A stretch of DNA of 64,000 nt from positions 1 to 64,000 of the forward strand of contig JAFLCG010000008.1 in NCBI GenBank assembly GCA_017303635.1. Direction: 5' to 3'. This DNA is from Anaerolineae bacterium (lineage in GTDB: Bacteria > Chloroflexota > Anaerolineae > Aggregatilineales > Phototrophicaceae). Below the pieces are notes generated by a model that worked only from the letters and a program-made list of their open reading frames with translations, was not told where the DNA came from and ran no database searches. This document shows, in pieces, positions 43,736 to 51,090 of the stretch; the stretch's first letter is position 1, and every line of letters begins with the position of its first letter. The position numbers were made by a program, and so were the translations under genes.

Positions 43736-44236
43736 GTGGCTATCCTCAAAGCTGGACAACTGGATATCATCAGCCACAGCGCCGACCAAACCAAACGGTT
43801 GGGGGCGAGGCTTGGCGCGCTCCTGCAAGCGGGCGATTTCATCTGCCTCTCCGGGGATATGGGCGCGGGCAAAACGGTCTTTGCCATTGGTATCGGTCAG
43901 GGGTGGGGTTCGGCTCTGCCGCTGACCAGCCCGACTGTTAACCTGATCCATGCGCACAGCCGGGTGGCGGATAAACAGCACCTCTACCATATTGATTGCT
44001 ACCGCATTGACGAAGAAGATGAAATCGACTCGATCAACCTGGACCGCCTGCTCAAGAAAAAAGGCTGTGTGGTGATGGAATGGCCGGAGCGTGTACCCGG
44101 CATCCTGCCCAAGAACCGCCTGTGGATTGAACTGCGTGTGACTGAACCTACTCGGCGTGGCTTCTCCTTTGAAGCTGTTGGGCCACGCTATGAAGAACTG
44201 CTGAACCGTTTCCGTGAATCGACCTTCGGCGTCTGA
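43736..44236 (+). CDS. tsaE: tRNA t6A biosynthesis ATPase TsaE
   Basis: 166 residues from GTG 43736; a GTG at 43712 is possible but would start right at the presumed transcription start. The P-loop is GDMGAGKT (residues 41-48), preceded by RLGARLGALLQAGDFICL, as in all TsaE. Further motifs are SPTVNLIHAH and HIDCYRI-DEEDEIDSINL, and EWPERVPGILP. TsaE activates the TsaB-TsaD complex that makes N6-threonylcarbamoyl adenosine in tRNAs. It is followed by tsaB after 3 bp. tsaD is not in the window. Confidence 0.92.
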   Translation: MAILKAGQLDIISHSADQTKRLGARLGALLQAGDFICLSGDMGAGKTVFAIGIGQGWGSALPLTSPTVNLIHAHSRVADKQHLYHIDCYRIDEEDEIDSINLDRLLKKKGCVVMEWPERVPGILPKNRLWIELRVTEPTRRGFSFEAVGPRYEELLNRFRESTFGV

Positions 44237-44239
44237 ACC

Positions 44240-44923
44240 ATGCTCCTGGCACTCGATACCGCAACTGAAATGATCAGCCTGGCGCTGCACAATGGCAATC
44301 GCCTGCTGGCCGAAAATACCTGGCAAATGACCAGCAGCGCGACGGCTGAACTGGCCCCGGCGGTTCAGGATTTGCTGGAACGTGCCGGAGTCGCTCCATC
44401 CGCGCTGGAGGCGGTGGGGGTCTGCGTCGGGCCGGGAATTTATACCGACTTGCGGGCGGGCGTTGCTTTCGCCAAGGGGCTGGCTGTGGGTTCCGATCTG
44501 CCGATTATTGGCGTGACCACGTTGGATATACTGGCCTATGCTGCCCCCTATCATCAGGGGGCACTGGTCGCTGCCATCCCGGTTGGACGGAGCCGTGTGG
44601 CGGTGGGGCGCTACCAGTGGCGTAAAGGTCAGTGGGTCGTGCGCGGTGAACCAGCCCTGATGACCTGGGAAAGCCTGCTCAACAGTCTGGATGGCCCGGC
44701 AGTGCTCACGGGTGAACTTGATGCCGAAGGCGCCGACCTGCTGCAGTCTGTTGAAGTCAGCAAACTCAACCTAACCGTCGCCCCAGCCGCGCACCGCCTG
44801 CGGCGAGCAGGGTACCTGGCTGAACTCGCCTGGTCCCGTTTGAAAGCCCGCAAGGAAACCTTTCCTGCAGCAGATCTGCAACCCCTCATTTTGAAGCTGG
44901 AAACAAAAGCCGAACCCGCATGA
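44240..44923 (+). CDS. tsaB: tRNA t6A biosynthesis protein TsaB
   Basis: 227 residues. The start LLALDTATEMISLALHNGN and the VGVCVGPGIYTDLRAGVAFAK-type signature (about 60-80) define TsaB, an inactive actin-like fold that partners TsaD. It has an extended C-terminal part but lacks a metal-binding site, as expected. It overlaps rimI by 4 bp and lies 3 bp after tsaE, so the three genes form an operon, a common arrangement in bacteria. Confidence 0.92.
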   Translation: MLLALDTATEMISLALHNGNRLLAENTWQMTSSATAELAPAVQDLLERAGVAPSALEAVGVCVGPGIYTDLRAGVAFAKGLAVGSDLPIIGVTTLDILAYAAPYHQGALVAAIPVGRSRVAVGRYQWRKGQWVVRGEPALMTWESLLNSLDGPAVLTGELDAEGADLLQSVEVSKLNLTVAPAAHRLRRAGYLAELAWSRLKARKETFPAADLQPLILKLETKAEPA

Positions 44924-45573
44924 GTCTGCATTTGCGTTATATGCTGCTGCGTGACGTGCCGGAAGTCGCCATGATTGACCGGCTTTCGTTCGATCTATCA
45001 TGGTCGCCCCGCACCTACGAATTCGAGATTGCCGAGTCTGACCAGAGTTACATGGTCGTACTGGAAACGGATACCCCGCTGGCAGTTCCATTCTGGCGGC
45101 GCTGGTGGAATCGACCGGCCTGGTGGGGGCGTGATACCCTACCGCAGCGCCTGATCGGTTTCGGTGGGCTGTGGAAAGTTCAGGATGAAGCGCATATCAG
45201 TACCATCGCGGTACATCCGGCTTATCGCGGGCAGGGATACGGGGAAATTTTGCTGGCGGGGATGGTCGGGCGAGGCCTAACGCTCGGCGCTTCCTACAAT
45301 GCGCTGGAGGTGCGGGTCAGCAATATCCGGGCGCAAAATCTATATCGCAAATACGAATTCCAGGTCAAGGAAGTCAAGCCCCGCTACTACCGCAATAACG
45401 ATGAAGATGCCTACGATATGCGGGCCTACTATCACACGGCGGGTTTTGCAGAACGCCTGGCTGCTCGGCAGGCGCTGCTGCAGGAGCGTTTTTCCCTGAT
45501 CGACTCCTATACTCAGTCGGAGCGTCCCTACACGGTCAAGCCATCCTCAGTCCAAATCAGTGACTACCTATAA
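44920..45573 (+). CDS. rimI: RimI-like GNAT N-acetyltransferase
   Basis: 217 residues, longer than the roughly 150-residue standard. The GNAT core has ISTIAVHPAYRGQGYGEILL (motif A with the acetyl-CoA loop RGQGYG), EVRVSNIRAQNLYRKYEFQV (motif B), and an ending RYYRNNDEDAYDMR typical of RimI. The extra length consists of an insertion between residues 45 and 75 (FWRRWWNRPAWWGRD) and a C-terminal tail of about 45 residues. RimI acetylates ribosomal protein S18 or other N termini; TsaE-TsaB-RimI grouping supports this name. Confidence 0.85.
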   Translation: MSLHLRYMLLRDVPEVAMIDRLSFDLSWSPRTYEFEIAESDQSYMVVLETDTPLAVPFWRRWWNRPAWWGRDTLPQRLIGFGGLWKVQDEAHISTIAVHPAYRGQGYGEILLAGMVGRGLTLGASYNALEVRVSNIRAQNLYRKYEFQVKEVKPRYYRNNDEDAYDMRAYYHTAGFAERLAARQALLQERFSLIDSYTQSERPYTVKPSSVQISDYL

Positions 45574-45580
45574 GGGAAAA

Positions 45581-45603
45581 GAGGAAGGCGAATAACCTTC
45601 CTC
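45581..45603. terminator. hairpin between convergent rimI and dhaL
   Basis: GAGGAAGG and CCTTCCTC form an 8-bp stem with a 7-base loop, 8 bp after the rimI stop and 27 bp beyond the dhaL stop on the other strand. It could terminate both. Confidence 0.5.
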
Positions 45604-45629
45604 TCGATCTGGTCACTTGTGATCGCTTC

Positions 45630-46268
45630 CTAAACGGCGTGACGCGCCGCTGCGGCCAGCATCATGGCGATAGCTCGCGCCCCGGGGTCCATCTTCCCGG
45701 CAGAGCGTTCGCCCTGCCAACTGGCGCGCCCGATTTGCGACTGCATATGCTGGGTTTCCTCAGCTCCGCGCTGGGCAGCCTGCGCTGCGGCCTCGAAGAA
45801 AGCGCCCAGAGCGGCATCCGCGCTTTGCCCCCGCATGGCCTGGATGGCCGGGTGCATGGCATCGAGCATGGTTTTGTCGCCCAGCTTGGCTCCGCCGCGC
45901 TCCATCAGTGCATCCAGCGCGGTCTGGACGGCTCCGGCGATATCGGCTAGTTCTGCCGTTGTCTTACCCTTGAGCGCCATACCGCCTTTCATGAAAGCCG
46001 CCCCCATCAACGCTCCAAAGCTAGACGGCGCTTTATCAGCAAAGGCTTTGCCACACTTGAAGAGCAGCTTTCCCATATCCGGCTCTGCGCCAGCTTCCCC
46101 GGCCAGCGCCTCCCGGATGGCGGTGAAGCCCCACTCGGTCGTGCGGCCCAGGTCGCCGTCACCCAGTTCGGCATCCAGTGTAGTGAGTTCGTCTTTATCG
46201 CGGATCATATCGGCAGCGACCGCGTCCAGGAGCGCCACCAATTGATCGCGGGTGAGTGTCGTTGGCAT
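45630..46268 (-). CDS. dhaL: dihydroxyacetone kinase-type subunit L (pair 1)
   Basis: 212 residues. The nucleotide-binding motif LDAELGDGDLGRTTEWGF (about 26-45) carries the Asp residues that hold Mg-ADP. FGALMGAAFMKGG and GDKTMLDAMHPAIQAM match the family. It transfers phosphate to the substrate bound by DhaK. The start lies 2 bp after the dhaK stop. In the PTS version, DhaL keeps ADP and is recharged by DhaM; no dhaM or PTS gene is in the window. Confidence 0.9.
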   Translation of the reverse strand: MPTTLTRDQLVALLDAVAADMIRDKDELTTLDAELGDGDLGRTTEWGFTAIREALAGEAGAEPDMGKLLFKCGKAFADKAPSSFGALMGAAFMKGGMALKGKTTAELADIAGAVQTALDALMERGGAKLGDKTMLDAMHPAIQAMRGQSADAALGAFFEAAAQAAQRGAEETQHMQSQIGRASWQGERSAGKMDPGARAIAMMLAAAARHAV

Positions 46269-46270
46269 GG

Positions 46271-47281
46271 TTATACAAACTGCCCTTGATCGAAGAATGG
46301 GGTGGAAGCCGGCGCGTCCAGCAACCGCTTCAGTTCGTCATCCAGTTTCATGACCGTCAAGGAAGCCCCGGCCATTTCCATCGAGGTGGCAAAACGACCA
46401 ATATACGGGCGGTAGATGCGCACATCCTTCGACTTCAGATAGCCCACCAGGTAGTTGTACATAATATAGAGTTCTTCCAGCGGGGTCGCGCCCAGGCTGT
46501 TGACCATCAGGGCGATCTCGCTGCCTGCCAGCGGCATATCCGCCAGAATCGGATCAATCAACTGCTGGGCGATCTCATCCGCAGTTTGCAGCTTGCCCCG
46601 GCGGACACCCTGCTCACCATGGATGCCCATGCCGATTTCCATCTCATCTTCGCCCAGCGTGAAGGTCGGTTTACCCACCTGGGGGACAATACACGGCCCC
46701 AGCGCAACACCCATACTGCGGGTATTGGCGAGCGCGTGTTCGGCGGCCGCTTTGACTTCGGCCAGGCTCGCCATCTCATCCGCCCGTGCCCCGGCAATCT
46801 TGAAGGCGAAAATCATCCCGGCCACACCGCGACGGTTCTTGGCCCGTTCCGGCGGTGCACTGGCGACATCATCCGCTACCAGCACCGTGGCGATTTCAAT
46901 ATCATCTTCCATGGTGGCCAGATCAGCCGCACCGGCGAAGTTCATCACATCCCCGCCGTAATTCCCGAACAGATGCAGTACACCCGCCCCGCCACTGACT
47001 GCTTTGGTAGTCTTGTACATCTGGTCGATGCTTGGCGACGCGAAGACATCCCCCACCGCGCAGCCATCCAGCATCCCTTTGCCCACATAACCGAGGAATA
47101 CCGGCAAATGCCCGGAGCCACCGCCCGTGATGATACCTACCTTGCCCCGCACGGGTGCATCCGCCCGCACGATAGCGTGGAGTTCACCATCCGCAGCCTT
47201 CAACCGACCGGGATGGGCGGCCAGCAGGCCCTGCAAGAGTTCCGGGACATAATGCTTGGGATCGTTCAGGATCTTTTTCAT
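46271..47281 (-). CDS. dhaK: dihydroxyacetone kinase-type subunit K (pair 1)
   Basis: 336 residues from ATG 47281, with GAGGC upstream; the frame opens further to 47377 without a site. The substrate-binding subunit: GGGSGH (53-58) and the covalent substrate-binding H221 in GMGIHGEQG, the equivalent of E. coli H218. VADDVAS and HLFGNYGGDVMNF are also typical. It binds dihydroxyacetone or a related ketose through a hemiaminal bond. It is divergent from the second dhaK at 47521, with 239 bp between. Confidence 0.93.
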   Translation of the reverse strand: MKKILNDPKHYVPELLQGLLAAHPGRLKAADGELHAIVRADAPVRGKVGIITGGGSGHLPVFLGYVGKGMLDGCAVGDVFASPSIDQMYKTTKAVSGGAGVLHLFGNYGGDVMNFAGAADLATMEDDIEIATVLVADDVASAPPERAKNRRGVAGMIFAFKIAGARADEMASLAEVKAAAEHALANTRSMGVALGPCIVPQVGKPTFTLGEDEMEIGMGIHGEQGVRRGKLQTADEIAQQLIDPILADMPLAGSEIALMVNSLGATPLEELYIMYNYLVGYLKSKDVRIYRPYIGRFATSMEMAGASLTVMKLDDELKRLLDAPASTPFFDQGQFV

Positions 47282-47520
47282 GAGTGTTTTGCCTCTATCA
47301 GATATGCATTGAGCCATGCAAAAGGGCATTTCAGAGTAGGTAGATTTTAACGCGAAGCGTTGGGCTGCAACACTCAAAATAGATGAGAAAGACTGATGGA
47401 CTTACGGCATCACAAGCGTTGCTTCTCACGGCCCACACAGTTATGATCCAGTAAAATGTATTCTTAAGGGTGCCCACACTATCGGTTAGCCGGTCTCAGC
47501 GCTGACTGGGAGGATTTCCC

Positions 47521-48513
47521 ATGACGAAGGTCTTTAATAACCCACTTGATTTCAGGGAACAGATGTTAGACGGCTTTACCGCTGCCTACAGCCGCACTAT
47601 CGAGCGTATTCGGGATGCGTCTGGCGTGATGGTCAGAGGAGGACCGACTGCGGGTAAAGTGGCTGTGCTGATCGGTGGGGGTGGTGGGCATTATCCCCTT
47701 TTCGGTGGATTGGTGGGAAAAGGCTTTGCCACCGGCGCGGTCATGGGCGAAATCTTCACCAGCCCTTCCGCCGAACAATGTTACCGCTGCGCCAAAGCTG
47801 TCGATGGCGGCGCAGGCATTGTTTTTGCCTATGGTAACTACAGCGGCGATGTCATGAACTTCAGTATGGCAACCATGCGCCTGAAACTGGAGGGACTTGA
47901 TGTTCGCCAGGTGCTGGTCACCGATGATGTCGCATCTTCGACGGATGTGGACTCTCGGCGTGGGGTAGCCGGGGACTTCTTTGTCTTCAAAGTGCTGGGG
48001 GCTTCTGCCTGGCGCGGTGATTCACTGGATACGGTCGAAGCGCTGGGACGCCGCGCCAATGCCATGACCCGTTCCTTTGGGGTGGCTTTTGGTGGATGCA
48101 CTGTTCCCGGTCAGGGGCAGCCCTTATTCACGGTCGCGCCGGATCAGATGGAACTCGGGCTGGGCCTACATGGTGAGCCGGGTGTGGAAACCTCCAAGCT
48201 GTTGACGGCGCAGGAAGTTTCTGGTCTGCTGGTCGATAAATTGCTGTCCGATATTCCGCGTGGGGCGGGTACACGAGCTGCTGTACTGGTCAATGGGCTG
48301 GGCGCAACCAAGTATGAGGAGCTGTTCGTCCTCTACAGTGATATGCACCGCCGGTTGTCCGCTGCCGGGATTGAGACATATAAGCCAATTGTGGGGGAAC
48401 TGGCGACCTCGCTCAATATGGAAGGGTGCAGCCTGACCCTGATGTGGCTAGATAAAGAGCTGCAAGCCTTAGTCGATGCCCCGGCGGAAACCCCCGCCTG
48501 GACTAACTACTAA
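47521..48513 (+). CDS. dhaK: dihydroxyacetone kinase-type subunit K (pair 2)
   Basis: 330 residues with GGGAGGATTTCCC before the ATG. GGGGGH (52-57) and the covalent H217 in GLGLHGEPG are intact, and AYGNYSGDVMNF matches. The sequence differs clearly from pair 1 (for example IGGGGGHYPLF versus TGGGSGHLPVF), so the two pairs probably prefer different ketoses, such as dihydroxyacetone, erythrulose or another tetrulose. The TAA stop is the first three bases of the repeat element at 48511. Confidence 0.93.
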   Translation: MTKVFNNPLDFREQMLDGFTAAYSRTIERIRDASGVMVRGGPTAGKVAVLIGGGGGHYPLFGGLVGKGFATGAVMGEIFTSPSAEQCYRCAKAVDGGAGIVFAYGNYSGDVMNFSMATMRLKLEGLDVRQVLVTDDVASSTDVDSRRGVAGDFFVFKVLGASAWRGDSLDTVEALGRRANAMTRSFGVAFGGCTVPGQGQPLFTVAPDQMELGLGLHGEPGVETSKLLTAQEVSGLLVDKLLSDIPRGAGTRAAVLVNGLGATKYEELFVLYSDMHRRLSAAGIETYKPIVGELATSLNMEGCSLTLMWLDKELQALVDAPAETPAWTNY

Positions 48514-48614
48514 GCCATTCGCCGAAACACGTCCATGATCCACGACCGTTATTTGTGCGTAAAACCAGTCCATGACCGGGAAACGGCCGTGGATTACTTT
48601 CGGCTACTGGCTTA
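48511..48614. repeat. 104-bp palindromic mobile-repeat element, copy 2
   Basis: Same 104-bp unit as at 43550, about 91% identical by eye, with the right end GGCTACTGGCTTA perfect and the left end TAAGCCATTCGCC diverged. It fills almost the whole gap between dhaK2 and dhaL2 (48514-48624). Its first three bases are the stop codon of dhaK2, so its insertion may have set the end of that gene. A hairpin here could lower dhaL2 expression. Confidence 0.85.
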
Positions 48615-48624
48615 GGAGACACTT

Positions 48625-49257
48625 ATGAATCAGGCCGACCTGACTGCTCGCTGCCTGGATGCTGCCCTGAGTGTTATTCTGGAAAAAGAAACTGAACTGG
48701 CGTACCTCGATTCTGTGGCTGGTGATGGTGATCATGGGGCGGGGATGGCGCGGGGGTTCCGTGCCGTGGTGGCCTCCGGGGCAGGTTCCAGCACCGCCGG
48801 GGAAGTGCTGGCAAAGGCCGGGATGGCTTTCTCCAATGCGGCGGGTGGCTCTTCCGGGGCGCTAGTCGGCATGTATCTCATGACTCTGGGCATGAACTTA
48901 TCCGGTGAGATCACGAGGGCTGCACAACTGCATACGGCGCTGCTCAAAGCACAGGAAGCCGTCATGAAGCTGGGCAAATCGCAGGCGGGGGATAAGACGC
49001 TCCTCGATACGCTGGTGCCTTTCACCACGGCCTACGGTGAAGCTGCCTCTGCCGGGGCGTCTCTTACTGCTGCCTGGTTGAGCGCCCTGGGAGCGGCCCG
49101 CGCGGGTATGGAATCCACCCGTGACATGATCAGCAAACGGGGCCGTTCTGCTGTGCTGAAAGAACGCAGCCTCGGCACACAAGATCCCGGCGCGACTTCC
49201 GTTTACTATGTGTTGCAAGCGGCGGGAGACGTTTTACAATCCCACTGTCCACAGTGA
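48625..49257 (+). CDS. dhaL: dihydroxyacetone kinase-type subunit L (pair 2)
   Basis: 210 residues, with AGGAG 9 bases before the ATG, partly formed by bases just after the repeat element. [20 protein letters not shown] (about 22-42) is the Mg-nucleotide site, and [12 protein letters not shown] the second family motif. It is part of the dhaK2 operon despite the inserted repeat. The next gene, a sugar isomerase-like TIM barrel, starts 40 bp on. Confidence 0.92.
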   Translation: MNQADLTARCLDAALSVILEKETELAYLDSVAGDGDHGAGMARGFRAVVASGAGSSTAGEVLAKAGMAFSNAAGGSSGALVGMYLMTLGMNLSGEITRAAQLHTALLKAQEAVMKLGKSQAGDKTLLDTLVPFTTAYGEAASAGASLTAAWLSALGAARAGMESTRDMISKRGRSAVLKERSLGTQDPGATSVYYVLQAAGDVLQSHCPQ

Positions 49258-49297
49258 CCGATTATTTAGAACCTGTTCATCTCGAAAGGATGCTAAG

Positions 49298-50296
49298 ATG
49301 GCGAGGCCAGTCACTTTGTTTACCGGTCAATGGGCCGATCTCCCGTTGGATACGCTGGCGGGCAAAGCCGCCGGCTTCGGCTACGACGGCCTGGAACTGG
49401 CCTGCTGGGGGGATCACTTCGATGTCGAACAGGCGCTTTCCAGCGATGGGTATGTTCAGACCCGGCATGACATCCTGGCGAAACATGGCCTGAAATGCTT
49501 CGCCATCAGCGCCCACCTGGTCGGTCAGTGTGTGGCGGACGCCCACATTGATGAACGCCACAAGAGCATCCTGCCACCGAGACTGTGGGGGGATGGGGAC
49601 CCGGAAGGCGTGCGCCAGCGCTGCGCCGAAGAGATCAAGAACACGGCCCGCGCCGCGGCTTTGTTCGGCGTCAAGGTGGTCAACGGGTTCACCGGCAGCC
49701 CGGTCTGGCACCTGCTGTATCGTTTTCCGCCGACCAGCGATGCCATGATTGAGGCGGGTTACCGGGAGTTTGCCGACCGTTGGAACCCCATCCTGGATGT
49801 GTTCGACGAGGTGGGCGTGAAGTGGGCGCTGGAAGCACACCCGGCGGAGATCGCCTACGACCTGTACACGGCGGAAAAAACGCTGGCGGCGCTCAACCAG
49901 CGGGCGGCCTTCGGCTTCAACTTTGACCCCAGCCACTTCATCCATCAGTTGTTTGATCCGACCAAGTTCATCGAGCGCTTCAGCGACCGCATCTTCCACG
50001 TCCACGTCAAGGACAGCAAAGTGCGCCTGGATGGGCAGCGCAGTATCCTCGGTTCGCATCTCAACTTTGGTGATGCGCGGCGGGGGTGGGATTTTGTCTC
50101 GCCGGGGCATGGCGACCTGGATATGGATGCGATGATCCGGGCGCTCAATCGGGCGGGTTACAACGGGCCGCTCTCGGTCGAATGGGAAGACAGCGGCATG
50201 GATCGGGAGTTCGGGGCGGCAGAAGCCTGCGCCTGGGTCAAGAAGAACGACTTCAAATCCTCGACGGTCGCTTTTGACGCGGCCTTTGCAGAGTAG
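49298..50296 (+). CDS. sugar phosphate isomerase/epimerase-like TIM barrel
   Basis: 332 residues from ATG 49298 with AAAGGA 7 bases before it; the open frame runs back to 49208 across the dhaL end. It belongs to the AP endonuclease 2/xylose isomerase-like family. Candidate metal ligands are in ALEAHPAE (Glu), [12 protein letters not shown] (Asp/His), [11 protein letters not shown] (His) and [10 protein letters not shown] (Glu), and [13 protein letters not shown] is a typical first unit. Such enzymes interconvert ketoses and aldoses. With dhaK2-dhaL2 upstream it may feed or drain the phosphorylated ketose, for example in tetritol or tetronate breakdown; this is an inference. Confidence 0.88.
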   Translation: MARPVTLFTGQWADLPLDTLAGKAAGFGYDGLELACWGDHFDVEQALSSDGYVQTRHDILAKHGLKCFAISAHLVGQCVADAHIDERHKSILPPRLWGDGDPEGVRQRCAEEIKNTARAAALFGVKVVNGFTGSPVWHLLYRFPPTSDAMIEAGYREFADRWNPILDVFDEVGVKWALEAHPAEIAYDLYTAEKTLAALNQRAAFGFNFDPSHFIHQLFDPTKFIERFSDRIFHVHVKDSKVRLDGQRSILGSHLNFGDARRGWDFVSPGHGDLDMDAMIRALNRAGYNGPLSVEWEDSGMDREFGAAEACAWVKKNDFKSSTVAFDAAFAE

Positions 50297-50546
50297 TCTG
50301 GGTCGGTCTTTTGCGGCGGCGGCGACGGCGGCGGGGGTGCCGACAAACTCCAGGCGATCTGACCGCATTCATATCGCGGCTCGTCAACTGTCATGGTTCG
50401 GGGTGCCAAGCAGGCGGATGGGCGAACGTCCCCTGCGGCAAATCGACCGGGGGACTGTTGCAGCAATCGCTGCAATTCCGGCCCGATGGTTCTGAACCAG
50501 CATTCCTATCTGACGAGATCATACTCTATTTTGCGGTAAAGAATCG

Positions 50547-50558
50547 GAACATTTGTTC
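50547..50558. promoter_or_regulatory. perfect GAAC-N4-GTTC (LexA-type) palindrome
   Basis: GAACATTTGTTC matches the LexA box consensus of Gram-positive bacteria exactly. On the reverse strand a TATGAT sequence lies about 30 bases downstream, followed by AGGA and ATG, which may be the relic of an SOS gene start running into the degraded segment 50297-50500. It is a sequence match only. Confidence 0.45.
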
Positions 50559-50737
50559 TGATTTTGTGTCGGTTTTTGCAGGGGAGGTTGCAAAGAGGGC
50601 ACCTTCCCTAAAGGGATGGCCTTCGGCGCACTGATAGGGGCGTTCGGAGTTGGTCGCACGCGAGCTTCCTTTGGTCGTATCCCTGGCATCTGTTCAAAGG
50701 TGGGTTTATTCGTAAGGCAACCGCAAAGACGGAGGCC

Positions 50738-50820
50738 TCACCCCTAACCCCTCTCCCGCGCGACCCTTAGGTTATGGGAAAGGTAGATCGTGTGTGAGTC
50801 GGGTCGCTGGAGAGGGGGAT
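50738..50820. repeat. CCTCACCCC-type inverted-repeat element
   Basis: The left end CCTCACCCCTAACCCCTCTCC pattern (split here as CCTCACCCCTAA then CCCCTCTCC at 50748) pairs with GGAGAGGGG at 50809; inner GCGACCC pairs with GGGTCGC (50801). It is the same family as the block at 12009-12096 and the in-gene copy at 61015. Confidence 0.7.
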
Positions 50821-50843
50821 TCGGAGTTCGTCGCATGGGCGGC

Positions 50844-51038
50844 GGACGGCATGAATGGCGTCCCTACGAGTGGGATGGTGGGGTGATGGATCTTGACGGG
50901 AGGATATACGCCCTGACGGGTTCATCCTCCCCTACGGGTGGCGGGGCTGCGGACGCCATTCATGGCGTCCCTACGAAGGCGGCGGTGGGGCGGGCCCCTT
51001 ACAATAGCCTGCCGGACGAGGCACGCCTCGTCTCTACA
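50844..51038. repeat. cluster of four short palindromes with a CTAC tail
   Basis: Four units: GGACGGCATGAATGGCGTCC at 50844, GGGAGGATATACG...CATCCTCCC at 50898, GGACGCCATTCATGGCGTCC at 50951, and GGACGAGGCACGCCTCGTC at 51013. Each is followed by CTACGA, CTACG or CTCTACA. The second is shared with 10013-10051. A shared 3' tail on different stems suggests one class of small mobile hairpins. Confidence 0.7.
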
Positions 51039-51090
51039 CATGGTCGGATTATTTCTGAAACGCTCAACAAGGCGATCCGGCGGGTCATCC

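Larger units (their letters stand above)
50297..51090. other. gene-free repeat-rich region
   Basis: About 790 bp without a convincing gene. The left part (50297-50500) reads on the reverse strand as fragments with protein-like bias (PELQRLLQQSPGRFAAGDV) but broken, perhaps a decayed gene. It then holds a LexA-like palindrome (50547), a CCCCTCTCC/GGAGAGGGG hairpin element (50738-50820), and four short palindromes that each end in a CTAC tail: about 50844-50869, 50898-50936, 50951-50976 and 51013-51038. Two apparent open frames here lack a ribosome-binding site and simply run through the repeats. Confidence 0.65.

Noticed and set aside
46256-47350. A 364-codon frame antisense to dhaK1
   Set aside because: DhaK on the reverse strand has all catalytic residues; the antisense frame is a shadow.
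50844-51038. CRISPR array
   Set aside because: The units differ in stem sequence and spacing and have no constant repeat or cas genes; they are small palindromes.
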